64,000 bases of DNA from Bacteroidetes bacterium GWF2_38_335 (GCA_001769535.1 MEOH01000022.1:248001-312000), one strand, 5' to 3'. Counted from the first letter of the stretch, positions 34,209-43,206 are shown. The notes: generated by a model not told the origin, from the letters alone. Made by a program: numbers and translations.

Positions 34209-36059
34209 TTATGAATTGTTTTTTAAAAAGCTTTCTCTACAATAAAGAAATTTAGGTACTGTTTTAAAAATCTTTTTGTCATTTGAGCTAATACAGTCAT
34301 TGCCTAGGAATGTTTTTCTCTTATTCAAAACAACTATTGTTGTATTTTCAAGCGTTTCAAACGATCGATTTGTTTCATAGAAACTTTCTACAACGGCAAG
34401 TGAATTTCTTTTTAGAATTACATTAATGAACTTTTCAAATTCTTCTACTAAATAGTCAGAGTTAAATAATGAAAGTTGTATAGTATTACCTTCTTCTTGG
34501 CATAGATATTTTGAATATAAAATCAATGCGGCAATCCCAACTTCCTTGTTTTTATAAAAATCTGGTTTTTCTATTAGTAATCTATTTATAAATTTTTGAA
34601 TGAAATCAATTTTTAATTCCATTGAATTAAAAACGTTAGTAATCAATTCTACAAAATAATGACTTGGATTTGAAGAAATTGTTATTGTAATTGCAAGTTC
34701 ATTAGGAAGGTTTTCAATTAATCTTTTGTTATTTGGTATACTTGGCAATTTTACAATATATTCTGCTGTTAAATATTCCTGAATCGATTTATGTGCAAAT
34801 TCGTAAAATTCATAGCCTGCTTGAACGAACAAACCAGTATGTGATTCAATATCGTTTACTACTTCTTTAGATTCATCTTTAGTCAAATCAAAGTCTTCAT
34901 ATATTTGATTGTAAGTATTTAACAAATCTATTTTTGAAAAGATTGATTTTCCATTCCTTATTGTTAAATTAAATGCTAGGTTAGATAGAAATTCAAATTT
35001 TCTATCAACTTCAAACATTGCATATCTTGAATTTCTTTTTATTCCCCTTTGCTCATCCCATTCTTCTAGCAATAGGTTTACAATTTTTTTATATACAGTC
35101 TTAGGTTTTTCAGGTATTTTTCCAATTCTTTCGAATATCGCACATAAATGAGCTATCGTTAAAGGTCTTATAGCAGTATCATTATATGGAGATTTTTTGA
35201 CGTCTGTTAGAAATTTCTCCGCTGATTCTCTACCCAACCATTTATATGCAAAATCACTTATTTGATTATCATTCAAAGGACAAATTTCATAAACAGCAAC
35301 ATTTTCTTCAGTGAAGTTATAATCGGCTGTGCGAGATGTTAGTACTAGTTTTGAATTCTCTAAATAATTTGCAAGTGTCGCGATTTCTTTTTTAATAATA
35401 TCTTTGTGGCTTATAAAGGATAATTCATCAAAACCTTCAACTATCAATAGAACTTTTAATTTCTCAATAATATCTAAAACAAGAACTTCCTTAGTTCTTT
35501 TAATTTGTTCAATTGAGACTTTTTCATTCTGTGGAAACCCTAGTCTTAACCCCAAAAGATTAAATAAATATTCAAATATTATTCCTGCAGCATCTTTATC
35601 TTTAATGGGCTTATTAAACTCTCTGAGTTTAATTAAAATTGGATAATTGAATTTTTCAGGATAAAATGTTTCATCAAAAAAAATAGAATAGCATAAATAT
35701 TTCATTGAGGTTGTTTTACCTGCGCCAGGCTGCCCTAATATTGCAATATGATTAGTTTCAATATCAAATATCTCAAGAAGTGGGATCATTTTAATTCTCT
35801 CACTTTCGTCAAATCTAATTCTTTTAGGATAAACATATAAGTCAAGAGGAATAAAGACTTGAGAAGTTTTTTTTGATGATTTCAAATCTTTAAAAGTGAT
35901 TTCACTCGACCAATTCTTAATAACTCGTATGTGATGATTAAGTGATTTCTCAATGTCATTTAAGCTTGATACAATTTTTAAAGAAGTACTTTTAATACTA
36001 TTTGAAGCAATTGAAAATATTAACTTAATAGACTCTTTTATTAATATTTCTTTTATCAT
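34209..36059 (-). CDS. NACHT-domain NTPase (bacterial NLR-like)
   Basis: In this 616-residue protein an N-terminal helical region (1-60) precedes a NACHT module with Walker A LGQPGAGKTT (108-117), Walker B VLLIVEGFDEL (203-213) and the sensor LVLTSRTADYNF. A winged-helix-like segment (about 330-440) and a C-terminal helical region follow. Bacterial NACHT proteins defend against phages, with the C-terminal part often sensing and an N-terminal or short domain acting as effector. No obvious nuclease or TIR effector is fused here, so the effector may be the short N-terminal region or a partner such as the membrane protein downstream. Confidence 0.85.
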   Translation of the reverse strand: MIKEILIKESIKLIFSIASNSIKSTSLKIVSSLNDIEKSLNHHIRVIKNWSSEITFKDLKSSKKTSQVFIPLDLYVYPKRIRFDESERIKMIPLLEIFDIETNHIAILGQPGAGKTTSMKYLCYSIFFDETFYPEKFNYPILIKLREFNKPIKDKDAAGIIFEYLFNLLGLRLGFPQNEKVSIEQIKRTKEVLVLDIIEKLKVLLIVEGFDELSFISHKDIIKKEIATLANYLENSKLVLTSRTADYNFTEENVAVYEICPLNDNQISDFAYKWLGRESAEKFLTDVKKSPYNDTAIRPLTIAHLCAIFERIGKIPEKPKTVYKKIVNLLLEEWDEQRGIKRNSRYAMFEVDRKFEFLSNLAFNLTIRNGKSIFSKIDLLNTYNQIYEDFDLTKDESKEVVNDIESHTGLFVQAGYEFYEFAHKSIQEYLTAEYIVKLPSIPNNKRLIENLPNELAITITISSNPSHYFVELITNVFNSMELKIDFIQKFINRLLIEKPDFYKNKEVGIAALILYSKYLCQEEGNTIQLSLFNSDYLVEEFEKFINVILKRNSLAVVESFYETNRSFETLENTTIVVLNKRKTFLGNDCISSNDKKIFKTVPKFLYCRESFLKNNS

Positions 36060-36071
36060 AGGTTTATATTT

Positions 36072-36190
36072 TTTTATAATAATGCATAATACTTATCTGT
36101 CCGTTGGTTGACAAGGCAAGCTCTTTGGCTGGTTTTAGTTGCGTGAAAGTTGGTGCGACCAGACAATGTGCTTGACTGTGCGTTGCCATA
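36072..36190. other. GC-richer spacer between Argonaute and NACHT genes
   Basis: About 110 bases with many GC-rich words (GTTGGTGCGACC, TGTGCGTTGCC) stand out from the AT-rich surroundings and do not encode a convincing protein. Such spacers occur between exchangeable accessory genes in Bacteroidota. No clear attC or IS end is visible. Confidence 0.35.
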
Positions 36191-37714
36191 TTAAATATAG
36201 TGTTTAAATGGTAAAACATTTCCTTGAATATTTTTTCCAGCCGTAAGGACTTCTCCAATCGATTCAGCAAACTTCAATGTAACAGGGGCCCCGTCAGCAA
36301 ATGAACAAGTGTTATAATTCAATTTCGTTAGTGCCAATATGTCTTTGCATACTGTTTCAATATCAGATTTTCCTTTTGTAATCTCAATATTTAATGGATT
36401 TGGTGTTTCAAGTCCCAATTGGGTTTGAAGCCGAGTAATAAACCCACGAGTCCATAAATATGCTTTGTTTGAACTAAAAATTAAACAAGATCCTCTTGGA
36501 ATACAATATGAATAATCCCTGTACATCTTAAATGTTCTATCATCGCGAATTCTTACACCTACAATTTCGCTCTTATTTGCGGCTGCTTCAACAAAACCGC
36601 TCCATTCTTCATCCTCAAAATATGTCTTAGCATGAATAAAAACCTCCTTTGGATATGACTCTGTTGGTGAATAGTTTTTAAAAGCTTCTAAAGATTGATT
36701 GATAATTTCAACTGCGTCATTATGTGAAAGGTGAAATTCTTTAGTTTTTGGGTTGTACCATGGGCCTATATTGCCTCTAAACACCATACCGTCTCCTGAA
36801 TCCAAAAACATTTGGGCAGCACAGCAAGCATTTCTATTATTTTCATCGGTTTCAAGTTTTTTATAAACTAATCCAAGATAACACACGTTTTCACGGACTT
36901 CTCCTAGACGCCAGGGTAAACCACCTGATTTGTAATATAAAGTAGTTGCAATATTCCATGCTTTTGACGAATCAAACATTTTTTCTTGTTCGATTTTTTC
37001 TTCATTGTTCCACAAGTTCTCGTAATCAATCTTACTGTCTCTAATAATTTGAGTGATAATTTTATCTGCAAGCAATTTGGCTTTTAATTGATTATGAAAG
37101 TTCACTTCAAACTGATAAGCTTCTCTTAAAGCATCATTCTCTTCTTGAAAAAACATAGATAATTGTTGACTATCTCTATCCTTTTTCTTTAAGCTAAGGG
37201 TTATATTATTTTCGGATTTTGGAATTCTTGAATTTGGTCTTCCAAATTTAAAAATATCCTCGGGAATAATTACAAACCAAACTATTACTGGAATTTCTTC
37301 CTTATTTGTATAATCAATAAGCTTATCTGAATATAGATTTGTCAAATTATGAACTCTTTGATGATTATCAGAATAGTTTAGATACTTATTGATTTCATCT
37401 TGTGGCACCTCAATTTGTTGAAGATTTTCAAAATTAATATGAATGCCAAAAGTAGCATTCAATCCAGGAAAATCTGGTCTGGCTGAATCATCCTTGTTGC
37501 TCTTAACAGGCGAATGTATTTTTTTAAGAAATTCTATAAGTTTTGTACGTAAACTATTTGGTCCTATGACACCAACATTTACTTGCCCAGATATTTTCTT
37601 TTTTGAAAATGGCCCAAATAAAGTAAGTCCATCCCTTGGGTCAGAAATTTTCTGATTATATCCAAATGATAATTTTGGCTCAGAAATATGTATCATTTTA
37701 GGTTCTAGCATCAT
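36191..37714 (-). CDS. Short prokaryotic Argonaute (SPARTA component)
   Basis: The 507-residue protein carries MID and PIWI-like regions but no N or PAZ domain, as in short pAgos. Recognisable stretches are the N-terminal FGYNQKISDPRDGLTLFGPF, KSGGLPWRLGE in the mid region, and VFIHAKTYF and GVRIRDDRTFKMYRDYSY in the PIWI part. Short pAgos lack the PIWI catalytic tetrad and act as guide-directed sensors of invading DNA. The start overlaps the TIR-APAZ stop by 4 bases (ATGA), the usual SPARTA operon layout. The complex would bind an RNA guide and complementary plasmid or phage DNA and switch on the TIR NADase. The inactive PIWI is family knowledge and was not fully verified here. Confidence 0.85.
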   Translation of the reverse strand: MMLEPKMIHISEPKLSFGYNQKISDPRDGLTLFGPFSKKKISGQVNVGVIGPNSLRTKLIEFLKKIHSPVKSNKDDSARPDFPGLNATFGIHINFENLQQIEVPQDEINKYLNYSDNHQRVHNLTNLYSDKLIDYTNKEEIPVIVWFVIIPEDIFKFGRPNSRIPKSENNITLSLKKKDRDSQQLSMFFQEENDALREAYQFEVNFHNQLKAKLLADKIITQIIRDSKIDYENLWNNEEKIEQEKMFDSSKAWNIATTLYYKSGGLPWRLGEVRENVCYLGLVYKKLETDENNRNACCAAQMFLDSGDGMVFRGNIGPWYNPKTKEFHLSHNDAVEIINQSLEAFKNYSPTESYPKEVFIHAKTYFEDEEWSGFVEAAANKSEIVGVRIRDDRTFKMYRDYSYCIPRGSCLIFSSNKAYLWTRGFITRLQTQLGLETPNPLNIEITKGKSDIETVCKDILALTKLNYNTCSFADGAPVTLKFAESIGEVLTAGKNIQGNVLPFKHYI

Positions 37715-39105
37715 TCTCCTCCTTCATCATCATCATCATCAAAAAAGTACTCTTTTAGCATATCCTCTGGTTTTTTATTTGTTGGTTCATTATAACCAAA
37801 ATTGGCCCAAAACATTTCTGGCCATTCCTTCAAAAACATCTCTTTTTTCTTTGATATTACAAGTCCTATCTTTCCATTGTAATCTTTTAATCCTTGAATA
37901 AATGCCAACTGCATATCTCTCCATTCTTCATTAAAAAACCGTCTTCCTTTGGCTCTTCGATGAGAATGAATTTTATCCTTGTCCGCCCATGTTTGGAAAC
38001 CATCTGTAGTGAAAAAAATGTGAGATTTGATATCAAAACCTATGAATGGGGACAATGAAGGCTTTGCAGAAATTGCATAATGCCATTTGCCTAGGGATTT
38101 GTATTTACCAAAAAGAATTTTAGTTTTCTTCTTTCGTTTTTCACTACTATAAGGATAATTGAATGTAATTCTTGGATTTTTTAAAGTTGAAGGTACGTAA
38201 TAATACGCAAATTTCTTATTTGCCAACTCGCACCAAAACAACTTCTTTTTCCTCATTAATTGATGAAAAAATTGATTGAATAGTTTCTTAAAATGATTTT
38301 CGGCATCTTTATGTGTAGGAAAATTATCGCTTTCAAATCCAAATAACAAGTCAGTTGCAGTTATTTGATGTTTTTCTTTTGGTGTAATATTTATTATTTC
38401 TCCATCTCTTTCAACAATAAGGTCTATACTTTCTTCAAATGTTGTAAGCACATTAGATATTTTTCCTATAGGAATATCGTTTGCAAAATGAACAGCATCA
38501 GCCTGTTTTTTATTCTCAAATACATACATAAAAAAAGATTCAGGAAGATTGTCAACTGACCACCAAGAAGAATAGTATAATTCCTTTCTATTAATTATTT
38601 CATTGTTCTTAAGATATTCGCTTTCAAACCATTTTGCAATTGTGCTATCGGTTGATTCTAAAACTTTTGGTATACAATCTTTTTCCAGCTTTTTAAGTAA
38701 TTGTTCCATTCCAAGTGCCCAATCAGATTTAAAAAGAATATGATTTAGCATATTTGAACCAACAAATAAATCATATGGTGCATTATCAATGTGCAAGGGA
38801 ATGATGAAATCCTTTATTTTTTCATGTGAGGAAATACTTTCGGCTAATTCTATTTCCTTGTTAATTCCAGTCTTTAGTTCCCCTGGTTGATTGTCATAGC
38901 AAATATTGTTGGAATACACTAGAAGTATCTTAGCAGCATGATTTCGAATCACACCATCAATTTCTTTCCAAAAGCGTTCGCCTCCCAATAAACCTTCTTT
39001 ATCAATCCAAACTTTATAGCCAAGCAATTCAAGTCGAGAAGCAATCCAAATTGTAAACTCATTGTCCTCTGGAGTTGCATGACTAATAAATAGTGTATCT
39101 CTCAT
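37711..39105 (-). CDS. TIR-APAZ protein (SPARTA effector)
   Basis: The 464-residue protein begins with a TIR domain (about 1-140: TLFISHATPEDNEF, GYKVWIDKEG, WKEIDGVI and NILLVYS-like strands), with a candidate catalytic Glu48 in the FWKEID segment. It is followed by an APAZ-like region (about 150-464), which partners short Argonautes. In SPARTA the TIR oligomerises after target recognition and hydrolyses NAD(P)+, killing or arresting the cell. The Argonaute gene overlaps by 4 bases downstream. The C-terminus ends in an acidic Asp/Glu tail (DDDDDEGGE). The APAZ assignment rests on context plus a weak match, so the pair is stronger evidence than either protein alone. Confidence 0.85.
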   Translation of the reverse strand: MRDTLFISHATPEDNEFTIWIASRLELLGYKVWIDKEGLLGGERFWKEIDGVIRNHAAKILLVYSNNICYDNQPGELKTGINKEIELAESISSHEKIKDFIIPLHIDNAPYDLFVGSNMLNHILFKSDWALGMEQLLKKLEKDCIPKVLESTDSTIAKWFESEYLKNNEIINRKELYYSSWWSVDNLPESFFMYVFENKKQADAVHFANDIPIGKISNVLTTFEESIDLIVERDGEIINITPKEKHQITATDLLFGFESDNFPTHKDAENHFKKLFNQFFHQLMRKKKLFWCELANKKFAYYYVPSTLKNPRITFNYPYSSEKRKKKTKILFGKYKSLGKWHYAISAKPSLSPFIGFDIKSHIFFTTDGFQTWADKDKIHSHRRAKGRRFFNEEWRDMQLAFIQGLKDYNGKIGLVISKKKEMFLKEWPEMFWANFGYNEPTNKKPEDMLKEYFFDDDDDEGGE

Positions 39106-39370
39106 AATTTATTTAAAATATTCTTTGTTGAAAATTGAAAAACGCTGCTATTCTTGATATTTTCATAAATTATTCAATGTTACTTCAGTTTCATAGTATG
39201 AACACAAACTTTTTTATTCTCCATAAAATCTGAGTATTTTTTTTGAATAAACCCCACTTTTATCAAGGTTTATTTTTGCTTATTCCCTTACAATATTACA
39301 AAAAAAACCAACCCAACCAAAAACCCAAAGGATTAATTATTGGGCCGGTATTTAAAGAGAAAAGAGTATT

Positions 39371-39871
39371 TTATTCCATTTCACAATAAGCCCCAAGCCC
39401 CGCTTTAATAATAATTGCAAGAGCAATTGAAATGAGGGCAATGTAAACCGGGCTTAATACAACACCCACGGCTATAAGTCCTAAAATAACCGGAATTGCT
39501 TTTACCAGCATATCTTTTAAATTAGCTTCACCACTTATGATTTTTTGAACATCCTTATTTTCGCAAATGGCTTTTTGAATTTTCTTGCTGAATTTTTTCC
39601 AGAAAACTTTTCCTCGGGTTTCAGCTTTTTCTTCATTCAGGGGTGCTGTTCGAGCTACAAAATTATATGCCCTTGCTGCACTTATTGTGCTGCCAACAAC
39701 ATCAATCCTTTTAAACAAAATGCCCTTTTCATCAGAGGCTACAATGCCCAAATCATGGGTAGCATGTCCTAGCACCCTGTAAAGTTGGTTTACATTTTTT
39801 TTGCTCAATGCAATAACGTCGGCTGCAATTCTTTCATAATCGGCCTTTGTGTAATCTTTAAAGTTTTTCAT
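39371..39871 (-). CDS. Hypothetical membrane protein
   Basis: The 166-residue protein has a soluble helical N-terminal part (about 1-110) and a hydrophobic C-terminal segment that may form two helices (about 118-160: AIPVILGLIAVGVVLSPVYI, then ALISIALAIII). No family is recognised. It follows the small HTH gene block at 39984-40542 on the same strand. A 265-base gap (39106-39370) separates it from the SPARTA operon and holds nothing recognisable, only AT-rich sequence. Confidence 0.65.
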   Translation of the reverse strand: MKNFKDYTKADYERIAADVIALSKKNVNQLYRVLGHATHDLGIVASDEKGILFKRIDVVGSTISAARAYNFVARTAPLNEEKAETRGKVFWKKFSKKIQKAICENKDVQKIISGEANLKDMLVKAIPVILGLIAVGVVLSPVYIALISIALAIIIKAGLGAYCEME

Positions 39872-39983
39872 GTGATAAATAATTTATTTTTTGCCTACTC
39901 TTTCCGGTTTTCGGCTGCTCCGTTTAGGGTATTTACTATATGATGTACAACTGTATAAAAAGTGTACAGTTTGCTGTAAAAAA

Positions 39984-40199
39984 TCAATTCATTCCCAAAG
40001 CCCGGGTTTCAATTTTGCTAAGTACCACGGAGCTTACCTTAATATCAACCTCAAAAACCATTATGGTTTTAAGGGTATTGGGGTTAACAAAATGAATGTT
40101 CCAGTTACTTGTGTTGCTGTCAAAAACACAGTAGTACATTTTTATTGCCTTAACAAACAACTCGGGTTTGGCAACATTACTCAGTTTTTGTGTCGTCAT
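39984..40199 (-). CDS. Hypothetical 71-residue protein
   Basis: This small protein starts at ATG 40199, 23 bases inside the end of the HTH regulator gene, and ends before the membrane protein gene. It contains a Tyr/Cys and Asn-rich beta-like stretch (MYYCVFDSNTSNWNIHFVN). The overlap suggests translational coupling with the regulator. No family is recognised and it could be a chance frame. Confidence 0.4.
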   Translation of the reverse strand: MTTQKLSNVAKPELFVKAIKMYYCVFDSNTSNWNIHFVNPNTLKTIMVFEVDIKVSSVVLSKIETRALGMN

Positions 40200-40542
40200 T
40201 CTTTTCCTCCTTTATCTTTTTTAATGCGTCCTCTATTTTCTTAAGCTCAGGTATAGTCATTTTCTGTATCGTTTCAAGATAGTTCATTACTTCCTTTTCT
40301 TTTATCAGCCCGTTTATCGGATGCCCCGGCAGTTCTTTCTTCGGTATGTATTCAAACAGGTCATTCGGAGTGCAGTTAAGCAAACAGCACAACTTGTATA
40401 GCTGACTTATCTTTATCTTTTCTAACTTCTCGTTTATCAGGCAATGGGCCATATAATGGGTAAACCCGTTTTTCATCAAAAACGAATAGGGATTCCCTAT
40501 CCCCCTGATCTTACACATCCTTAAAAAATTTATCTTTAACAT
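40177..40542 (-). CDS. Cro/C1-type HTH transcriptional regulator (YozG-like)
   Basis: The 121-residue protein has a helix-turn-helix region over the first 70 residues (MAHCLINEKLEKIKISQLYK, LCCLLNCTPNDLFEYIP), with the LCxLLNCTPxDLF signature of Cro/C1-like regulators, and a charged C-terminal helix (about 85-121). It sits at the start of a small block of accessory genes and overlaps a 71-codon gene. It is a good candidate for controlling the neighbouring accessory genes; no operator can be assigned. Confidence 0.75.
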   Translation of the reverse strand: MLKINFLRMCKIRGIGNPYSFLMKNGFTHYMAHCLINEKLEKIKISQLYKLCCLLNCTPNDLFEYIPKKELPGHPINGLIKEKEVMNYLETIQKMTIPELKKIEDALKKIKEEKNDDTKTE

Positions 40543-40793
40543 GGCTTTTTTATTTTTTTATTAATAATGAATACCTTTAATTGACTAATACAATCCCGCT
40601 TTTCACTATTTCTCTCTCCAAGCACTTCGAAAACCCCAGTGACGCTCCCTTTTGGGCCATTACCGTCAGGTTAATATTTACAACAAACATATGTTTAGCT
40701 TATTACGACAATATTTTTTAACAAATTTTAAAGAAATCCTCAAAACCATAAAGCCAATCTTAAACCAAAATGCGAATCCCAAGATCGCTGAGT

Positions 40794-40950
40794 GCGTTGG
40801 CTTGTCCACGGGTGGTGCGAAAGACGGGTCATCCTTGCCCAAGTGGGGTAAGCCTTGCGGGAAGGATTACCCGGCTTTTTCACCCGTGGTGGCTTTTTGT
40901 TTCTTTTGTGCGGCAGACAAAAGAAAAGCCAGTCCGGCTTAAGGACGAAA
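40794..40950. repeat. Dispersed repeat copy 1 (GCGTTGGCTTGTCCACG family)
   Basis: It begins GCGTTGGCTTGTCCACG, passes an inverted region (GGATTACCCGG, CACCCGTGGTG), and ends in the hairpin GCGGCAGACAAAAGAAAAGC then CCGGCTTAAGGAC. The same order of words recurs at 43362-43585 and a diverged relative lies at 50573-50757. No protein is encoded. The flanking parts of the 40543-41159 gap show nothing further. Confidence 0.75.
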
Positions 40951-41159
40951 GGCAAATAAATGTCATATAATCTCTCATTTACAGGTAGGAGCCTGACTGC
41001 TATACCCTTTGGGCCGGGGCAATCGGCCGAACAAAAACCAATGCCGCTCTCCTTTAACCCGCAACTTTTAGGTCTGAAAAATTGTTGTAGCTCTTGGTAC
41101 CTTAATACATTTTTCATTTATTTAACTGTTTATTTATCCTATTTAAATGACTATTAAAT

Positions 41160-41450
41160 CTATTTTAATTTCATTTCAATTAGTTTAATATCACATTCGA
41201 CCAGTTCACTTTTACATTCAATCAGTTTAAAACCACATTCGATTTGTTTAATGTCACATTCGATCTGTTTAAAATGACATTCGATTTGTTTAATGTCACA
41301 TTCGATCTGTTTAAAATGACATTCGATTTGTTTAATGTCACATTCAATCTGTTTAAAACCATATTCGATTTGTTTAATATATTGAGCAATTGGTTTAATA
41401 ATAAATACAATTAATAAATTATTATGAATACTATATAAATAAAAATGCAA
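41160..41450 (-). CDS. Possible heptad-repeat protein over a minisatellite
   Basis: This 96-residue frame reads as repeats of KQIECDI/KQIECHF, one heptad per 21-bp repeat unit, preceded by a hydrophobic start (LYSIHNNLLIVFIIKPIAQ). A heptad repeat with Ile at fixed positions could form a coiled coil. A second open frame through the same repeat (LNKSNV units) makes it equally likely that the frame is a by-product of the repeat. No function is known. Confidence 0.3.
   Translation of the reverse strand: MHFYLYSIHNNLLIVFIIKPIAQYIKQIEYGFKQIECDIKQIECHFKQIECDIKQIECHFKQIECDIKQIECGFKLIECKSELVECDIKLIEMKLK
41213..41378. repeat. 21-bp tandem repeat with 42-bp higher-order unit
   Basis: Units of 21 bp (GTTTAATGTCACATTCGATCT alternating with a GTTTAAAATGACATTCGATTT-like form) run head to tail, so the true period of alternation is 42 bp. 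Degraded units continue on both sides. It is a minisatellite; there are no unique spacers, so it is not a CRISPR. Confidence 0.9.
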
Positions 41451-41586
41451 ATATAATTATGTATATTTAAAATCAAAATAAAATTTTGTGCTAAAATTTT
41501 GTAAAGCCTAAAAAACAATGTTTTACGAATGATAAATAACTTTTTCAAATCATTTAATCTCATTTATAATATACATAATAAAACTA

Positions 41587-41594
41587 TATATTTG
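41587..41594 (+). promoter_or_regulatory. Possible -7 element upstream of the gene at 41632
   Basis: TATATTTG fits TAnnTTTG 37 bases before the start codon. The -33 position has only TTTA at about 20 bases upstream, so support is partial. Confidence 0.4.
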
Positions 41595-41631
41595 AAACCA
41601 TTATTTAACCATATTAATAAATAGCAAAATT

Positions 41632-42342
41632 ATGAAAGACATTCAGGAAAACAAATTAAGTATGTACCTCGCGGTAAAACTTGTGTGTGAAAATTTCAAC
41701 GCAACATGGTCAACTCTTCCGGCTTTTGCCGATGCTTTTACCGAGTTCCGTAACAAGTTAAAAGACTTTCAGAAAGTCGTAAAAACCCAGTCAAAGAACA
41801 TTACCGGGGTTGCAAAAGACAAAGAACAGGAAAAAGAGGAAATGATTCTAAAAGCCTTGCAGGTTACCTCTGCCATTTATGCCTTTGCAAAAACTAACGG
41901 CAACGAAGAACTGGCAACCCTTGCCAAATTTAGCCCCACCCGGTTAAGGTTTACCCGCGATGCACTGTTGCTTGAATATTGCAACCACATCCTGTCCCTT
42001 GCCAATGAAAATGCTGCATCACTGGTCACATTCGGTATCTCAACTACCGATATCAGCTCTCTGCAATCTGAAATTGAAGACTTCGAAACCATTGTCGCCA
42101 AACCACGCGAAACCCTCGGCACACGCGTCGATGCCACTTCCGATCTTTCAACCAGAATGAAAAGCCTTGATTTTATTCTTAAAAACAGAATGGACCCCTT
42201 AATGCTTTCGTTTAAAACCTCAAGCGCTACTTTCTATGCCAAATACAAAAATGCCCGCATGATCATTAACCTTGGCATCAGACACGAAAAAGAAGCAGCA
42301 ATCGATTTAACTCCAAGTACTGACGAAGAAAGTGTAGCGTAA
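41632..42342 (+). CDS. Hypothetical helical protein
   Basis: The 236-residue protein has no signal peptide and no membrane helix and is almost entirely helical with many Lys/Glu/Ala residues. Repeating leucine/alanine heptad patterns (MILKALQVTSAIYAFAK, LSTRMKSLDFILKNRM) suggest long helices or a coiled coil. The C-terminus is acidic (TPSTDEESVA). No family is recognised. It stands alone, with a possible promoter at 41587 and a terminator after it. Its base composition is closer to the core genome than to the AT-rich island. Confidence 0.75.
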   Translation: MKDIQENKLSMYLAVKLVCENFNATWSTLPAFADAFTEFRNKLKDFQKVVKTQSKNITGVAKDKEQEKEEMILKALQVTSAIYAFAKTNGNEELATLAKFSPTRLRFTRDALLLEYCNHILSLANENAASLVTFGISTTDISSLQSEIEDFETIVAKPRETLGTRVDATSDLSTRMKSLDFILKNRMDPLMLSFKTSSATFYAKYKNARMIINLGIRHEKEAAIDLTPSTDEESVA

Positions 42343-42370
42343 ATTACAAGCCACTTCAAATTTCGTAAAT

Positions 42371-42408
42371 GGTAAAAAAAAAGAGGGGCTTGCCCCTCTT
42401 TGCTTTTT
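42371..42408. terminator. Bidirectional terminator
   Basis: AAGAGGGGC (42381-42389), a two-base loop and GCCCCTCTT (42392-42400) form a strong stem flanked by A and T runs. It lies between convergent genes at 41632 and 42407, so it should serve both. Confidence 0.8.
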
Positions 42409-43045
42409 ATTCTTCAGTTAGTTTTCCGTCCTTAACCACATATTTTCTTGCCTTAATATTATTGGCAATTTTAAAATACATTTTATGCTGTATAAACAAA
42501 CTTGGTGCAAATGTAATTGCACCAATGCTAAGGGCATTCAATGATAAAATATTATTAATCGAATAACACATCAAATAAACCGCAATAAAACAAATAACCG
42601 CATTCAAAATCATAATGATCAAAACCCAATAATAAGTCCCCGTAAAAAGCCTTGCCCTTGGCAATGTATATTTTGAAAGCTGCAAAATATTCCAGTACCG
42701 CACATCATTTTTAATAAAATACTCCCGGATATTATTTATAATACCATACTGTTCCAGCTGAATCCTCCTGCTTCTTGCAAGCACCCCAATAAAAAGAAAC
42801 CCGATAACAGTTACAAGCATCATTAAAAGACCAATAATATCCGTCATATTATATATTGTCCTTTCATCAACAATATTGTTCTGGAACAAAAACACAATCC
42901 CCGAAAGGGCAATACCCGCAAAAGTCAGGTAAAAACTCGTTAGCTTGTTTCGAAAGTTATCCACATGAAGGGTAAGCTCGTTGGCCGCCTTATATTCCTC
43001 AACCAAAAAATAATCGGTAATGTTTATGTCATCATTGTCTATCAT
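42407..43045 (-). CDS. Hypothetical four-helix membrane protein
   Basis: The protein has 212 residues from ATG 43045. Four hydrophobic segments are visible: FYLTFAGIALSGIVFLF, DIIGLLMMLVTVIGFLFIGV, YYWVLIIMILNAVICFIAVY and LSIGAITFAPSLFIQ. The N-terminus is acidic and cytoplasmic-looking. The family is not recognised. Small proteins of this shape occur as membrane effectors in some defence systems, but nothing here ties it to such a role. The longer open frame to 43105 adds 20 residues unlikely to be part of the gene. Confidence 0.7.
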   Translation of the reverse strand: MIDNDDINITDYFLVEEYKAANELTLHVDNFRNKLTSFYLTFAGIALSGIVFLFQNNIVDERTIYNMTDIIGLLMMLVTVIGFLFIGVLARSRRIQLEQYGIINNIREYFIKNDVRYWNILQLSKYTLPRARLFTGTYYWVLIIMILNAVICFIAVYLMCYSINNILSLNALSIGAITFAPSLFIQHKMYFKIANNIKARKYVVKDGKLTEE

Positions 43046-43206
43046 AACTAAAACGAATTTAAAATAATCGAATGTAAAATAAGTAATAATAGATTTAACC
43101 GACAAACGATTATTGTAAAATATAAGCCAAAAGATAAATCAAACAAATAAACGACCTCATAACCAACAAATACTATTTACCACAAACTTGTAAAAATTTA
43201 TAGTCC

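Noticed and set aside
36064-36270. 68-codon open frame between NACHT and Argonaute genes
   Set aside because: It overlaps the end of the Argonaute gene out of frame and covers the GC-rich spacer; no start context or motif supports it.
25030-39105. Prophage or integrative element
   Set aside because: No integrase, phage structural or conjugation genes and no flanking tRNA with direct repeats were seen.
40652-40942. 96-codon open frame on the plus strand
   Set aside because: It is largely the dispersed repeat at 40794-40950 read as protein.
41213-41378. Possible CRISPR array or repeat-rich gene
   Set aside because: There are no spacers; the 21-bp period explains both the regularity and the open frames.
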